Source of the DNA: Mycobacterium sp. IS-836
GTDB lineage: Bacteria > Actinomycetota > Actinomycetes > Mycobacteriales > Mycobacteriaceae
Assembly (NCBI RefSeq): GCF_001954275.1
Contig: NZ_MBEU01000055.1
Location: 62,001-126,000 of the forward strand
Direction of reading: 5' to 3'
DNA length: 64,000 nucleotides
Position numbers and translations under genes: made by a program. Under the pieces are notes generated by a model that saw only the letters and a list, made by a program, of their open reading frames with translations, had not been told where the DNA came from and did not search any database. Numbering within the stretch: position 1 is the stretch's first letter; each line of letters begins with the position of its first letter. Shown here piece after piece: positions 1-7,723 of the stretch.

Positions 1-255
1 GCCCAGCGCAGCTACGTCAGCGTTAGATCACTTCAGCATGGATTCCAGCGTCACCTGGGGGTCACGCCGATGGCATATTTGCGTGAAGTCCGGCTACGCC
101 GTGCGCACCAGACCCTGCTCGAGTCCGACCCATCGACAGCCACAGTGGCCTCGGTCGCGTACCGCTGGGGCTTCACCAACCTCGGCAGGTTCGCCGCTGC
201 CCACACCGCCCGCTACCGTGAACCACCAGTGGAGACACTGCGCCGCAATGCCTGA
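1..255 (+). CDS. AraC-family transcriptional regulator, C-terminal end (5' truncated by window)
   Basis: The frame is open from base 1 and ends at TGA 253-255, giving 84 residues. They cover the end of an AraC/XylS DNA-binding domain: a recognition-helix stretch SVRSLQHGFQRHLGVTP, then YLREVRLRRAHQTL and the second HTH with VAYRWGFTNLGRFAAAH. This order and spacing are typical of the family C-terminus. The ligand-binding N-terminal part lies outside the window, so the effector cannot be guessed. A diverged copy of the same C-terminal segment lies at about 1925-2085 on the other strand. Confidence 0.85.
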   Translation, partial: AQRSYVSVRSLQHGFQRHLGVTPMAYLREVRLRRAHQTLLESDPSTATVASVAYRWGFTNLGRFAAAHTARYREPPVETLRRNA

Positions 256-265
256 TGAGCTTGCC

Positions 266-751
266 TCAGGCGTACCGACTGATATCCCTCACTTGCGCGA
301 CGATCGACGCGGAGGCGACCGACCTTCCTTGCTCACCGGCCAGGTCCGCTTCGAGCACCGCTGAGGTGCTGGTCACAGACCGCACCCGCGCGGTGACAAC
401 GAACAAGCTTCCCTTCGCCGCGCGCAGGTAGTTCACCGTCATAGTCAGGGTTGGGAACCCGTGGCCCGTCACCAGGGTGCCACAGTGCGCCGCGGCTTGG
501 TCCAGCATCTCGGCGATGGATCCGCCGCTGAGAGCCATAAATGCTGTGAAGCGTTCGGGCCCGGGACGAAACGAGACCACCAGGGACTTATCCACGCGTG
601 ACCCTGCCTCAAATCGGGCGTTCAGCGCCGAAAGTTGGGGCGGCAGTGAGCTATTCATTGCCGCGATCCACTCCGGTTCGGAAAGCGCTGCTCCAGATTC
701 GCCGAAAAGACGCAGATAGGCATCGCGGGTCGACGTGACGCTATCGTGCAA
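266..751 (-). CDS. PaaI-like hotdog-fold thioesterase
   Basis: About 161 residues. The central segment GGSIAEMLDQAA followed by GHGFPTLTMTVNYLRAA resembles the helix and strand of PaaI/acyl-CoA thioesterase hotdog proteins, which hydrolyse acyl- or aryl-CoA esters; the substrate is unknown. I place the start at TTG 751-749 because AGGAGAGG lies seven bases upstream and the result is an 11-bp overlap with the preceding gene on this strand, as in a translationally coupled pair. A longer frame reaches ATG 817 but would overlap the neighbour by 77 bp. It probably acts with the adjacent luciferase-like monooxygenase. Confidence 0.7.
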   Translation of the reverse strand: MHDSVTSTRDAYLRLFGESGAALSEPEWIAAMNSSLPPQLSALNARFEAGSRVDKSLVVSFRPGPERFTAFMALSGGSIAEMLDQAAAHCGTLVTGHGFPTLTMTVNYLRAAKGSLFVVTARVRSVTSTSAVLEADLAGEQGRSVASASIVAQVRDISRYA

Positions 752-1844
752 CGACGGTCCTCTCCTGATGACCCATACCCCCACTGTGGTCACGGTGCGC
801 GCACGGGGGCGGCTCATCGCGTGCTTGAGCCGGCCTCCATCCCAGCTTCGGCCCCAGCTTCTCGGCCATGTCGGTGATTATCTGCACGTGATCGTCTTCG
901 TTGAATCCATGCGGCAACGCAAAGGCCACCTCATCGATCCGCTGAAATCCGCGATGGGCGTACAGGGCATCGGCAATTTCCTCGGATGTGCCGACGTAGT
1001 CGGGAGAGGCGATCATCCCGCGTGGCCCCTGAGGTTGCACCGTACGGTCGATGCGGCTTTGGGCGTAAGCCCGGTACCGGTCGACCTGTTCGGGTGACGC
1101 GGAGTCGGTCGGGATCACCACCAATCCCTGTGAAACCCTGGCAGTTCCGGGGCTCGGATGGTGCGCGCGGAACGCGTCAATATGCTCGGCCTGGATCGTG
1201 GCGAAGTCAAGCGATTGACTTCCTTCGCTGCTGACCAGGTTGGCCGTGAGGTAGTTCAGTCCATGGATTCCAGCCCACACTGCCGATTGCAACCCGCCGC
1301 CGTACCAGACCCTGCCGGCCAGGCCGGGTGAGTGGGGCTGGACTTCCCGGAAGAACTCGTCGTGGCCCAAGACCCCCTCGAAATCGCTGACTGGATCGCC
1401 GCGCAGGCACGCTATGAGGCGTGCCACCCGTGCCTTCGAAAAGTTCTCCACCTCGTGGGTTTCGGGATAGAGCGCAGCCTTGAACTTGTCGTAGAGATAG
1501 GGGGTGCCAACCGACACGCCCGGGTTGAGCCGACCACCCGACAGGACGTCAACGGTTGCCAGATCTTCAGCGAGCCGCAGCGGGTTCTCCAGGCCGAGCG
1601 GGATCACCGCGGTACCCAGCTCGATTCGGCGGGTGCGCTGGCTGGCGGCGGCCAGGAGCGCGACCGGTGAGGAGATGCCTGGTTGCAGATGCCGTTGGCG
1701 TACCCACACGCTATCGAAGCCGAGCGTCTCCGCACGCTCGATCATCCGCAGTGTCTGCTCATGGCCGGGCCCCGGATCGGCGTGGTCGAATCGGCCGATG
1801 GTGAGGAAACCCATTCTGTGCAACGCCATTCCGCGCTCAGGCAT
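741..1844 (-). CDS. Luciferase-like monooxygenase (LLM class flavin-dependent oxidoreductase)
   Basis: 367 residues or slightly fewer. Bacterial-luciferase family features are visible: MGFLTIGRFDHADPGPGHEQ near the N-terminus, ERAETLGFDSVWVRQRHLQ, a strand-loop IELGTAVIPLG, and DVLSGGRLNPGVSVG, which normally helps form the FMN/F420 pocket of the TIM barrel. Members oxidise varied substrates with reduced flavin or F420, and the substrate cannot be read from sequence. In-frame ATGs at 1844, 1829 and 1814 are all possible and none has a convincing ribosome site; family alignments would favour 1814. It precedes and overlaps the thioesterase gene. Confidence 0.8.
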   Translation of the reverse strand: MPERGMALHRMGFLTIGRFDHADPGPGHEQTLRMIERAETLGFDSVWVRQRHLQPGISSPVALLAAASQRTRRIELGTAVIPLGLENPLRLAEDLATVDVLSGGRLNPGVSVGTPYLYDKFKAALYPETHEVENFSKARVARLIACLRGDPVSDFEGVLGHDEFFREVQPHSPGLAGRVWYGGGLQSAVWAGIHGLNYLTANLVSSEGSQSLDFATIQAEHIDAFRAHHPSPGTARVSQGLVVIPTDSASPEQVDRYRAYAQSRIDRTVQPQGPRGMIASPDYVGTSEEIADALYAHRGFQRIDEVAFALPHGFNEDDHVQIITDMAEKLGPKLGWRPAQARDEPPPCAHRDHSGGMGHQERTVVAR

Positions 1845-1924
1845 GGCTTCGACGGTATTGCGGCGGCCGCGGCCCGACTAGCCGAAGTGCGCAGAGCTCC
1901 GGCCAGATCGCGCCTGGCGCGGAA

Positions 1925-2085
1925 ATGCCCTGCGGTTCAAGGTCACCGACGGAATGTCGCCGTACCGATCCGCGTGTGTCGCAGCGAACCGGCCGGAGAT
2001 TGATGAAGCCCCAGCGGTACGCAACGGAGGGCACGGTGACCTCCGACGGGTCAGATTCGATTAGCGTCTGCTGTGCTCGGCGCAG
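1925..2085 (-). pseudogene. AraC-family C-terminal remnant (frameshifted)
   Basis: Reading leftward from 2085, the translation LRRAQQTLIESDPS then VPSVAYRWGFINL matches the AraC C-terminal end seen at 1-255. An extra C after the FINL codons shifts the frame; the other frame restores GRFAATHADRYGDIPSV, again like the first copy. An in-frame TAG lies upstream, and no N-terminal domain follows. This is a decayed fragment and not a gene. The two fragments are clearly diverged from each other, so they are not a recent duplication. Confidence 0.7.
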
Positions 2086-2252
2086 CACAATCGCTGATGC
2101 CGATGACTAGGTACCCGCCGTGGTCTGATCACAGCCACCGGAGTTCGTTAACTGCGCATTGTGGCTAGTGCGTCGCGTGCGGTGGCTAGGCGGCATTGGG
2201 GTCGGTTCTTTAGCGTTTGCCAGGTAATCACCCGATTCAGGAGCTTCCGGCC

Positions 2253-3086
2253 ATGAGCGTCAATCAAACATCCACAGATGACAGCACCTACGTGTTGGGT
2301 CATGTCGACGCAGAGATTCAGCGCCTTCTGTTGCAGGGCCGTCTGCACAACGACTTCACCGAGCACGCACTGCGTCTGGCCGGTCTGCGCCCCGGAATGC
2401 GGGTGCTCGATGTGGGCTGCGGGCCGGGCGATGTGTCATTCATCGCCGCGCGGCTGGTGGGGCGTGAGGGGAGGGTGCTCGGCGTGGATGCGGCCGCCGA
2501 CGTCATCGAGCTCGCGCGGACCCGCGCCGCAGACCAAGGCCTGGAGAGCGTCAGCTTCGAGGCGACCGCGATCGCCGACATCCACTTGGATGAGCCAGTC
2601 GATGCCGTGATCGGGCGGCTGATCCTCATGCACCTGCCCGATCCCGTCGCGGCGCTGCGCCACCTCGCGGCCATGGTGCGTCCCGGTGGGCTCATCGTGT
2701 TTTGCGAATCCGATATAAACGGCGTGTACGGCGTCGCCGACATGCCGCTGTGGCGTGCGATGACAGAGACCGTCGCCAGGGCCTTTCGGGGTGCCGGCCT
2801 TGACCCGGGCTTCGGTGCCAAAATGCCTACGGTGTTTCGGCGGGCCGGTCTGGGCGCACCGCGGTTGACGCTCGGCGCGCCCCTGGGCGGTGCCGATGAC
2901 ACCGACATCGTGGCTTACGTGGCAGAGACGTGGCGCTCGATGTTTCCGTTGGCCGAGCGGCTCGGTTTGGTTCCTGATGAGCTGGCCGATCTCGACACGC
3001 TGAGGCGCCGCTTGCAAGACGAAGCCGCCGCCGCGGAAGCCGTGGTCGTAATGCCCCCGCTGATTTGTGCGTGGACCCAGGTGTAG
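2253..3086 (+). CDS. Class I SAM-dependent methyltransferase
   Basis: 277 residues starting at ATG 2253, chosen because AGGAG at 2239-2243 is well spaced; an in-frame start 36 bases earlier lacks one. Motif I VLDVGCGPGD (residues 51-60) begins a Rossmann fold, with the acidic end of strand 2 in VLGVDAAADVIELAR and a motif-II-like GRLILMHLPDP. It is of the UbiE/Methyltransf_11 type. The substrate is unknown: these enzymes act on small molecules, quinones or lipids. It is separated from the downstream redox cluster by about 400 bp, so co-transcription is uncertain. Confidence 0.85.
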   Translation: MSVNQTSTDDSTYVLGHVDAEIQRLLLQGRLHNDFTEHALRLAGLRPGMRVLDVGCGPGDVSFIAARLVGREGRVLGVDAAADVIELARTRAADQGLESVSFEATAIADIHLDEPVDAVIGRLILMHLPDPVAALRHLAAMVRPGGLIVFCESDINGVYGVADMPLWRAMTETVARAFRGAGLDPGFGAKMPTVFRRAGLGAPRLTLGAPLGGADDTDIVAYVAETWRSMFPLAERLGLVPDELADLDTLRRRLQDEAAAAEAVVVMPPLICAWTQV

Positions 3087-3488
3087 ATCGCCTCCAGCGC
3101 TGCAATGAATCCGAACCCGCCTGCACCGGTGGGTCGTTCGTGTTGCAAGTTGACTTCAGCATGTCCCACCGGAGATTGGAGACGCGACGCGTGATGCGTG
3201 AAAGGTATTGCGCCACAACCCTCCACGCCGCCGCGGACGCGGCGCTTTCACTGGTTGCGATTGACCTATGCGCAGTATGGCCGAAAGGCCGCGCGCTGCG
3301 GCTAGGCGCAATTGCTGTGGCCACATAGCGTTTGCGGTGTGATTAGCCCGGCAGTCGCTTTCCTGACACCTGAGTTAGTGGCCATCGCGTTGTTGTCGTG
3401 GGACGCGACCAGTCCTATCAGGCCGCCATTTGAGAAACGGCGAACACAAAAAGCGTTGCAAGCGACGGCCTTACCGACATCCAACGGT
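3087..3488 (+). other. Intergenic region upstream of the CRP/FNR-like gene
   Basis: About 400 bp without a convincing gene. Short open frames here have no ribosome site and no recognisable motif. The region presumably carries the promoter of the redox cluster. I saw no clear TGTGA-N6-TCACA CRP box and no terminator with a good stem. Confidence 0.4.
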
Positions 3489-4265
3489 GTGGTCACCAAA
3501 CAACTAAGGCGGCCATGGGTTTCGTGCGGCGAGCCACGACATGAGGCCACGAAGAGTGGTGATATCTACAAGGCGCTGGTGGCATCGGGAATCTTCAGCA
3601 GGACGAGTCCCGATGCGGTGTCGGCCCTGTCCACGCGGCTCGCGCGCAAGCGGTTCGCGCCCGGATGCATCGTGGATGCTGAGCGCGACGCCGGTGGTCG
3701 TCTTTACGTGATCATTTCCGGCAAAGTCAAGGTCTCATACCGGCTTCCCGACGGAAGCGAAATTATCCTGACGATCCTGGGTCCGTCAGAAATATTCGGT
3801 GTCATAAGGCTTTTCGATCCGAGCGCGCAAGAAACCAGTGTCACCACCCTCACCGATGTGCGGGCGGCGCCAATTGAACACGATCAGCTCCGGGTGTGGA
3901 TGGTCGAACACCCGGAGATCAGTGATCAGCTCGTGCGCCTTTTCGCACGATGGGCCAACGCGACGACGAACTCCCTGGCCGACTTCGCGTTCGTCGACGC
4001 TCAGGCGCGCATCGCCAACCGACTCCTGTTCTTGAGGAAGCGGTTCGGCCGGCGGGAAGGGGACGTGGTGAGGGTGGTGCATGACCTGACATTGGAGGAC
4101 TTCTCTGGGTTCGTCGGTGTGGCCCCGAAGATGATCGTCGCAACCCTAGGTGATTTCGAGGAACGCGGCTGGATCCGCTTGGAAGACAACAGTGTTGTCA
4201 TCGTCGATGGGCAAGCGCTTGCGTCACTGAGTCGAATGAGTTTCTCGGAGGTATCTAATGCTTGA
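3489..4265 (+). CDS. CRP/FNR-family regulator with atypical cNMP pocket and recognition helix
   Basis: The conserved part begins near 3555 with IYKALVASGIF, then a cyclic-nucleotide-binding fold (RLYVIISGKVKVSYRLPDGSE, LTILGPSEIFG) and a winged-helix domain ending GWIRLEDNSVVIV. This matches mycobacterial CRP (about 224 residues) from end to end. The phosphate-binding cassette is altered: the usual GEL is GVI and the usual Arg is lost (FDPSAQETS). The recognition helix has VGVAPKMIVATL where CRP has SRETV. The start is uncertain: GTG 3489 is the nearest in-frame start and the frame stays open back to TTG 3312. The stop overlaps the next gene by 8 bp, with GGAGG inside this gene's end, so the two are coupled. 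Confidence 0.8.
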   Translation: MVTKQLRRPWVSCGEPRHEATKSGDIYKALVASGIFSRTSPDAVSALSTRLARKRFAPGCIVDAERDAGGRLYVIISGKVKVSYRLPDGSEIILTILGPSEIFGVIRLFDPSAQETSVTTLTDVRAAPIEHDQLRVWMVEHPEISDQLVRLFARWANATTNSLADFAFVDAQARIANRLLFLRKRFGRREGDVVRVVHDLTLEDFSGFVGVAPKMIVATLGDFEERGWIRLEDNSVVIVDGQALASLSRMSFSEVSNA

Positions 4266-5280
4266 CCGATTTGCCCTGGCGGATTTGAGTGTTCGAGTGC
4301 TGGGAGCGCCTATGGCCGGTGGTCCGTCGACGCCTGAGTTGGCGGCCGCGGTGACCGATGGCGGCGGTCTTGGCTTTCTCGCGGCCGGCATGTCGTCGGC
4401 TGAAGACCTAGCTGATGCCATCATCGCGGCTCGCAGGCTGACCTCGGGTCCGCTCGGAGTCAATCTCATTGTGCCCCAACAGGAACTGGGTAATTCCGAA
4501 GAGCTCAGTGCGTTCGCCGCAGCATTGGCGGAGGAGGCCGATCACTACGGTGTAGCGCTTGGTGAGCCATGGCATGGCGACAACGAGTGGGCCGCCAAGC
4601 TCGAGGTGGTATGCGATCTGCGGCCCGAGGTGGTGTCCTTTACGTTCGGTTCACCGCGCGAAGACGAGTGTCGGCGCCTTAACGGTGTCGGCATCTTGAA
4701 CCTCGCGACGATAACCACGGTCGGCGAGGCAATGGTCGCGCTGAACCGGGGCGTGGATGCCTTGGTGGCCCAGGGCCCCGGCGCGGGTGGGCACCGCGCG
4801 ACCTTCGATGCGCTCGCCACGCCGCCCGACCATCCGCTCGACGAGCTGGTTGCCGCACTCGTGGCCTGCTTCGACTGTCCTGTCGTGGCGGCCGGGGGCC
4901 TGGGCACATCTCGTGACGTAAGCCGCATGCGCTATGCCGGTGCCACGGCCGTGCAGTGCGGCACGGCGTTCTTGCTTGCTGACGAAGCCGGAACCAATCC
5001 AGTGCATCGGGCAGCGTTGTGCGATCGCAAGTTCACCGAGACGGTTTTGACTCGCGCGTTCACCGGCCGCTACGCGCGCGCCTTGCGCAACCGATTCGTC
5101 GACCGGCACGCCGCTGACGCGGTATTCGGATTCCCGGAGATAGCGACGATGACGGCGCCCATCCAGGCGGCCGCGGTGAAGTTGGGCGACCCGCACGGTG
5201 TCGCGTTGTTGGCAGGCACCGCTTTTCATCACGCAAAGGCGGGTGCGGCCGCCGACATCGTGCGCGAGCTGGCCGGCTAA
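4258..5280 (+). CDS. Nitronate monooxygenase (2-nitropropane dioxygenase family)
   Basis: 340 residues from ATG 4258, preceded by GGAGG at close spacing. Hallmarks of the FMN TIM-barrel family are present: VLGAPMAGGPSTPELAAAV at the N-terminus, GGGLGFLAAG, AQGPGAGGH and VVAAGGLGTSRDV. These enzymes oxidise alkyl nitronates or act as FMN-dependent enoyl reductases, and the sequence alone does not say which. It overlaps the CRP-like gene and is followed after 24 bp by an SDR, so it appears to be the first enzyme of the cluster. Confidence 0.85.
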   Translation: MLDRFALADLSVRVLGAPMAGGPSTPELAAAVTDGGGLGFLAAGMSSAEDLADAIIAARRLTSGPLGVNLIVPQQELGNSEELSAFAAALAEEADHYGVALGEPWHGDNEWAAKLEVVCDLRPEVVSFTFGSPREDECRRLNGVGILNLATITTVGEAMVALNRGVDALVAQGPGAGGHRATFDALATPPDHPLDELVAALVACFDCPVVAAGGLGTSRDVSRMRYAGATAVQCGTAFLLADEAGTNPVHRAALCDRKFTETVLTRAFTGRYARALRNRFVDRHAADAVFGFPEIATMTAPIQAAAVKLGDPHGVALLAGTAFHHAKAGAAADIVRELAG

Positions 5281-5304
5281 TCAATCGAAGAAAGGCAGCA
5301 GACA

Positions 5305-6024
5305 ATGCAATTCAGCGGCGAAAAAGTTGCGATCATCACCGGCGCATCGCGGGGAATCGGCGCCGGCTTGGTCGAGGCATACCGCAAGCACGGCTACCGG
5401 GTGATCGCCAATTCGCGCAGCATCACCGAGTCATCTCACCCCGAAGTCCTCACAGTCGCAGGCAATATCGCTGACCCCGCCACCGCGGAGCAACTCGTGG
5501 TTGCGGCGGTATCACGGTTCGGCCGCATCGACACGCTGGTCAACAACGCCGGCGTCTTTATTTCCAAGCCCTTCACCAAGTACAACGTCGACGACTACAC
5601 GTGGGTGACATCAGTGAACATGCTCGGCTTCCTCAACGTCACGCAACGCGTCATCGACATAATGCTTGCGCTGGGCAACGGCGGCCACGTGGTCAACATC
5701 ACCACCACCCTGGCCGAGCACCCGCTGCCCGCGGTTCCGTCGGCGCTGACCGCACTCACCAAAGGCGGTCTGGCCGCCGTCACCAAATCATTGGCGATCG
5801 AGTACGCCGATCGCGGAATCCGGGTGAACGCAATATCTCCCGGTGTCATCGATACGCCAATCCATGGCGAAACCGACGCAGCCGCGGCCTACGCCGGAAT
5901 GCACCCCCAAAATCGCATCGGCGCTGTTACCGACGTTGTGCATGGTGCGCTCTATTTGGAAACTGCCCCCTTCGTCACCGGCGAGATCCTGCACGTCGAC
6001 GGCGGACAGAGCGCGGGCCACTAG
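5305..6024 (+). CDS. Short-chain dehydrogenase/reductase with non-canonical active site
   Basis: 239 residues. The NAD(P) site is TGASRGIG (12-19), NNAG is at 80-83, and the C-terminal SPGVIDTP and VTGEILHVDGGQ segments are typical of FabG-like SDRs. The catalytic tetrad is unusual: the position of the YxxxK tyrosine is Thr149 with Lys153 retained (TALTK), and the serine position lies in a TTT run (134-136). Related proteins with this LTALTKGGL-type motif exist in other bacteria as far as I recall, so it may be a real subfamily and not decay. Cofactor binding is likely; ordinary alcohol/ketone chemistry is doubtful. Confidence 0.8.
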   Translation: MQFSGEKVAIITGASRGIGAGLVEAYRKHGYRVIANSRSITESSHPEVLTVAGNIADPATAEQLVVAAVSRFGRIDTLVNNAGVFISKPFTKYNVDDYTWVTSVNMLGFLNVTQRVIDIMLALGNGGHVVNITTTLAEHPLPAVPSALTALTKGGLAAVTKSLAIEYADRGIRVNAISPGVIDTPIHGETDAAAAYAGMHPQNRIGAVTDVVHGALYLETAPFVTGEILHVDGGQSAGH

Positions 6025-6043
6025 GCGAGCCGAGGTGAAACGG

Positions 6044-7723
6044 ATGTCGACTGACTCGGGCACTCGTGCGGATCACGATTTGGACCGACGGGTCCGCTCC
6101 AACCAGGACCGTCTATTGGCTGATTTGAAGCCGACGTACGACTTCATCGTCTGCGGCGCGGGATCATCCGGCAGTGTAGTTGCCCGGCGGTTGGCCGAGG
6201 ACCCTGCAGCGACCGTCTTGTTGCTGGAGGCAGGGGGAAGCGACGACATGCCGTGTGTCACCGAATCGAAGCTGTGGCATATGAATCTGGGCAGCGCGAC
6301 GGATTGGGCGTTTCGGGCCGAACCGAATCCATATCTGAACGGCAGAACGCTCACGCTATCGATGGGCAAAGTTCTGGGCGGCGGATCGAGCATCAACCTG
6401 ATGGCTTGGGCGAGGGGTCACAGGACGGACTGGGACTTCTTCGCTGCCGAGTCGGGGAACAACGCGTGGAGCTACCAGTCCGTGCTGGACGTCTACCGCC
6501 GCATCGAAGACTGGCGAGGCGCGCCCGACCCTGAACATAGGGGCACTGGCGGTCCGGTCTTCGTGCAGCCGAAAAAGCATCCGCATCCTGCTGGGCCCGC
6601 GGTGCTGGAAGCCGCCCGATGTCTAGGCGTCGCCCACTTTGACAGTCCGAACGGAAAGATGATGGAGGGCCAGGGCGGTGCGGCGATAATGGACCTGCGA
6701 ACGCGGTGCGGCAGGCGCCAATCGGTGTTTCGGTCTTACACATATCCCTTCATGGACCGGCCCAACCTAACCGTATTGACCGCCGCCTTCGTGCGGCGAG
6801 TAATCATCGAGCGCGGCCGCGCTGCCGGAGTCGAGGTCCGCTACCGCGACCGCATCCGGCAATTCCGCGTTGGGGCCGAGGTTGTGCTGTCTTTGGGCGC
6901 GGTCCATACCCCAAAGGTCCTGATGCTCTCCGGAGTTGGCGACCATAGCCTGCTGCGACGCTTGGGAATCCGGGTCGTCGCGGACTTGCCTGGTGTAGGT
7001 CGCAACTTGCACGACCATCTCGGCTTCCCATGTATTTGGGAAGCGCCCGGTAATGAACCGCTCCATAATTCCGGCGATACGATGCTGTTCTGGCAGGAAC
7101 GGTACGGGCGCAATGAGCCCGATTTCTTCGCTTGCCAAGGGGCGATCCTGTTCGCGAGCCCGGAAAGCATCGCCCGATTCGGGCTGCCCGGCACCGGTTG
7201 GATGCTGCTCGGTGCGCTGACACACCCCAAGAGCCGTGGCGTAGTTGAACTAACGAGCGCGGATCCCGACCAGCCCGTCAGAGTGGTTCACAACGGCCTA
7301 TCACATCCCGACGATCTGAGGCTGGCCGGGAAATGCGTTGAGGACATGCGGAAAGTCGGCAATTCATCGCCGTTGCGTCCTTTCGTCAAGCGCGAAGTCA
7401 TGCCCGGCGACCTGACCGGCGGAGAACTGGTCACCTACCTGCGTGATGCCGCGCTCACCTATTGGCATCTGGTCGGCACGGCCAGGATGGGACGCGACCG
7501 GCTCGCCGTCGTCGACGGCGCTCTGAAGGTCCATGGCATCGAAAACCTGCGTGTCGCAGACGGATCGATCATGCCGAGAATCACCAGCGGAAACACGATG
7601 GCGCCCTGCGTTGTCATCGGGGAGCGCGCCGGCTACGAGATCAAGGCAGAACACAGAATGTCGGGCCCCGACGTAATGGTGCTGGACGACGCCAAATCGG
7701 TGAGTCGTTTGGGAGAGCCCTGA
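6044..7723 (+). CDS. GMC-family FAD-dependent oxidoreductase
   Basis: 559 residues from ATG 6044, with GAGGTG upstream. The FAD dinucleotide motif is FIVCGAGSSGSVVARRLAE, with LLLEAGG following. The first GMC signature GKVLGGGSSINLMAWARGH and the C-terminal VADGSIMPRITSGNTMAP are clear, and the catalytic His lies in YWHLVGTARMG. The family includes choline and other alcohol dehydrogenases/oxidases; the substrate is unknown. Its stop overlaps the start of the next gene (ATGA), indicating a single transcript. Confidence 0.9.
   Translation: MSTDSGTRADHDLDRRVRSNQDRLLADLKPTYDFIVCGAGSSGSVVARRLAEDPAATVLLLEAGGSDDMPCVTESKLWHMNLGSATDWAFRAEPNPYLNGRTLTLSMGKVLGGGSSINLMAWARGHRTDWDFFAAESGNNAWSYQSVLDVYRRIEDWRGAPDPEHRGTGGPVFVQPKKHPHPAGPAVLEAARCLGVAHFDSPNGKMMEGQGGAAIMDLRTRCGRRQSVFRSYTYPFMDRPNLTVLTAAFVRRVIIERGRAAGVEVRYRDRIRQFRVGAEVVLSLGAVHTPKVLMLSGVGDHSLLRRLGIRVVADLPGVGRNLHDHLGFPCIWEAPGNEPLHNSGDTMLFWQERYGRNEPDFFACQGAILFASPESIARFGLPGTGWMLLGALTHPKSRGVVELTSADPDQPVRVVHNGLSHPDDLRLAGKCVEDMRKVGNSSPLRPFVKREVMPGDLTGGELVTYLRDAALTYWHLVGTARMGRDRLAVVDGALKVHGIENLRVADGSIMPRITSGNTMAPCVVIGERAGYEIKAEHRMSGPDVMVLDDAKSVSRLGEP

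Noticed and set aside
3065..3328. An 87-residue gene between the methyltransferase and the CRP-like gene
   Set aside because: It begins inside the methyltransferase gene, has no ribosome site and no recognisable pattern.
3541..3600. ATG 3541 as the start of the CRP-like protein
   Set aside because: It is out of frame with the conserved cNMP and HTH domains.
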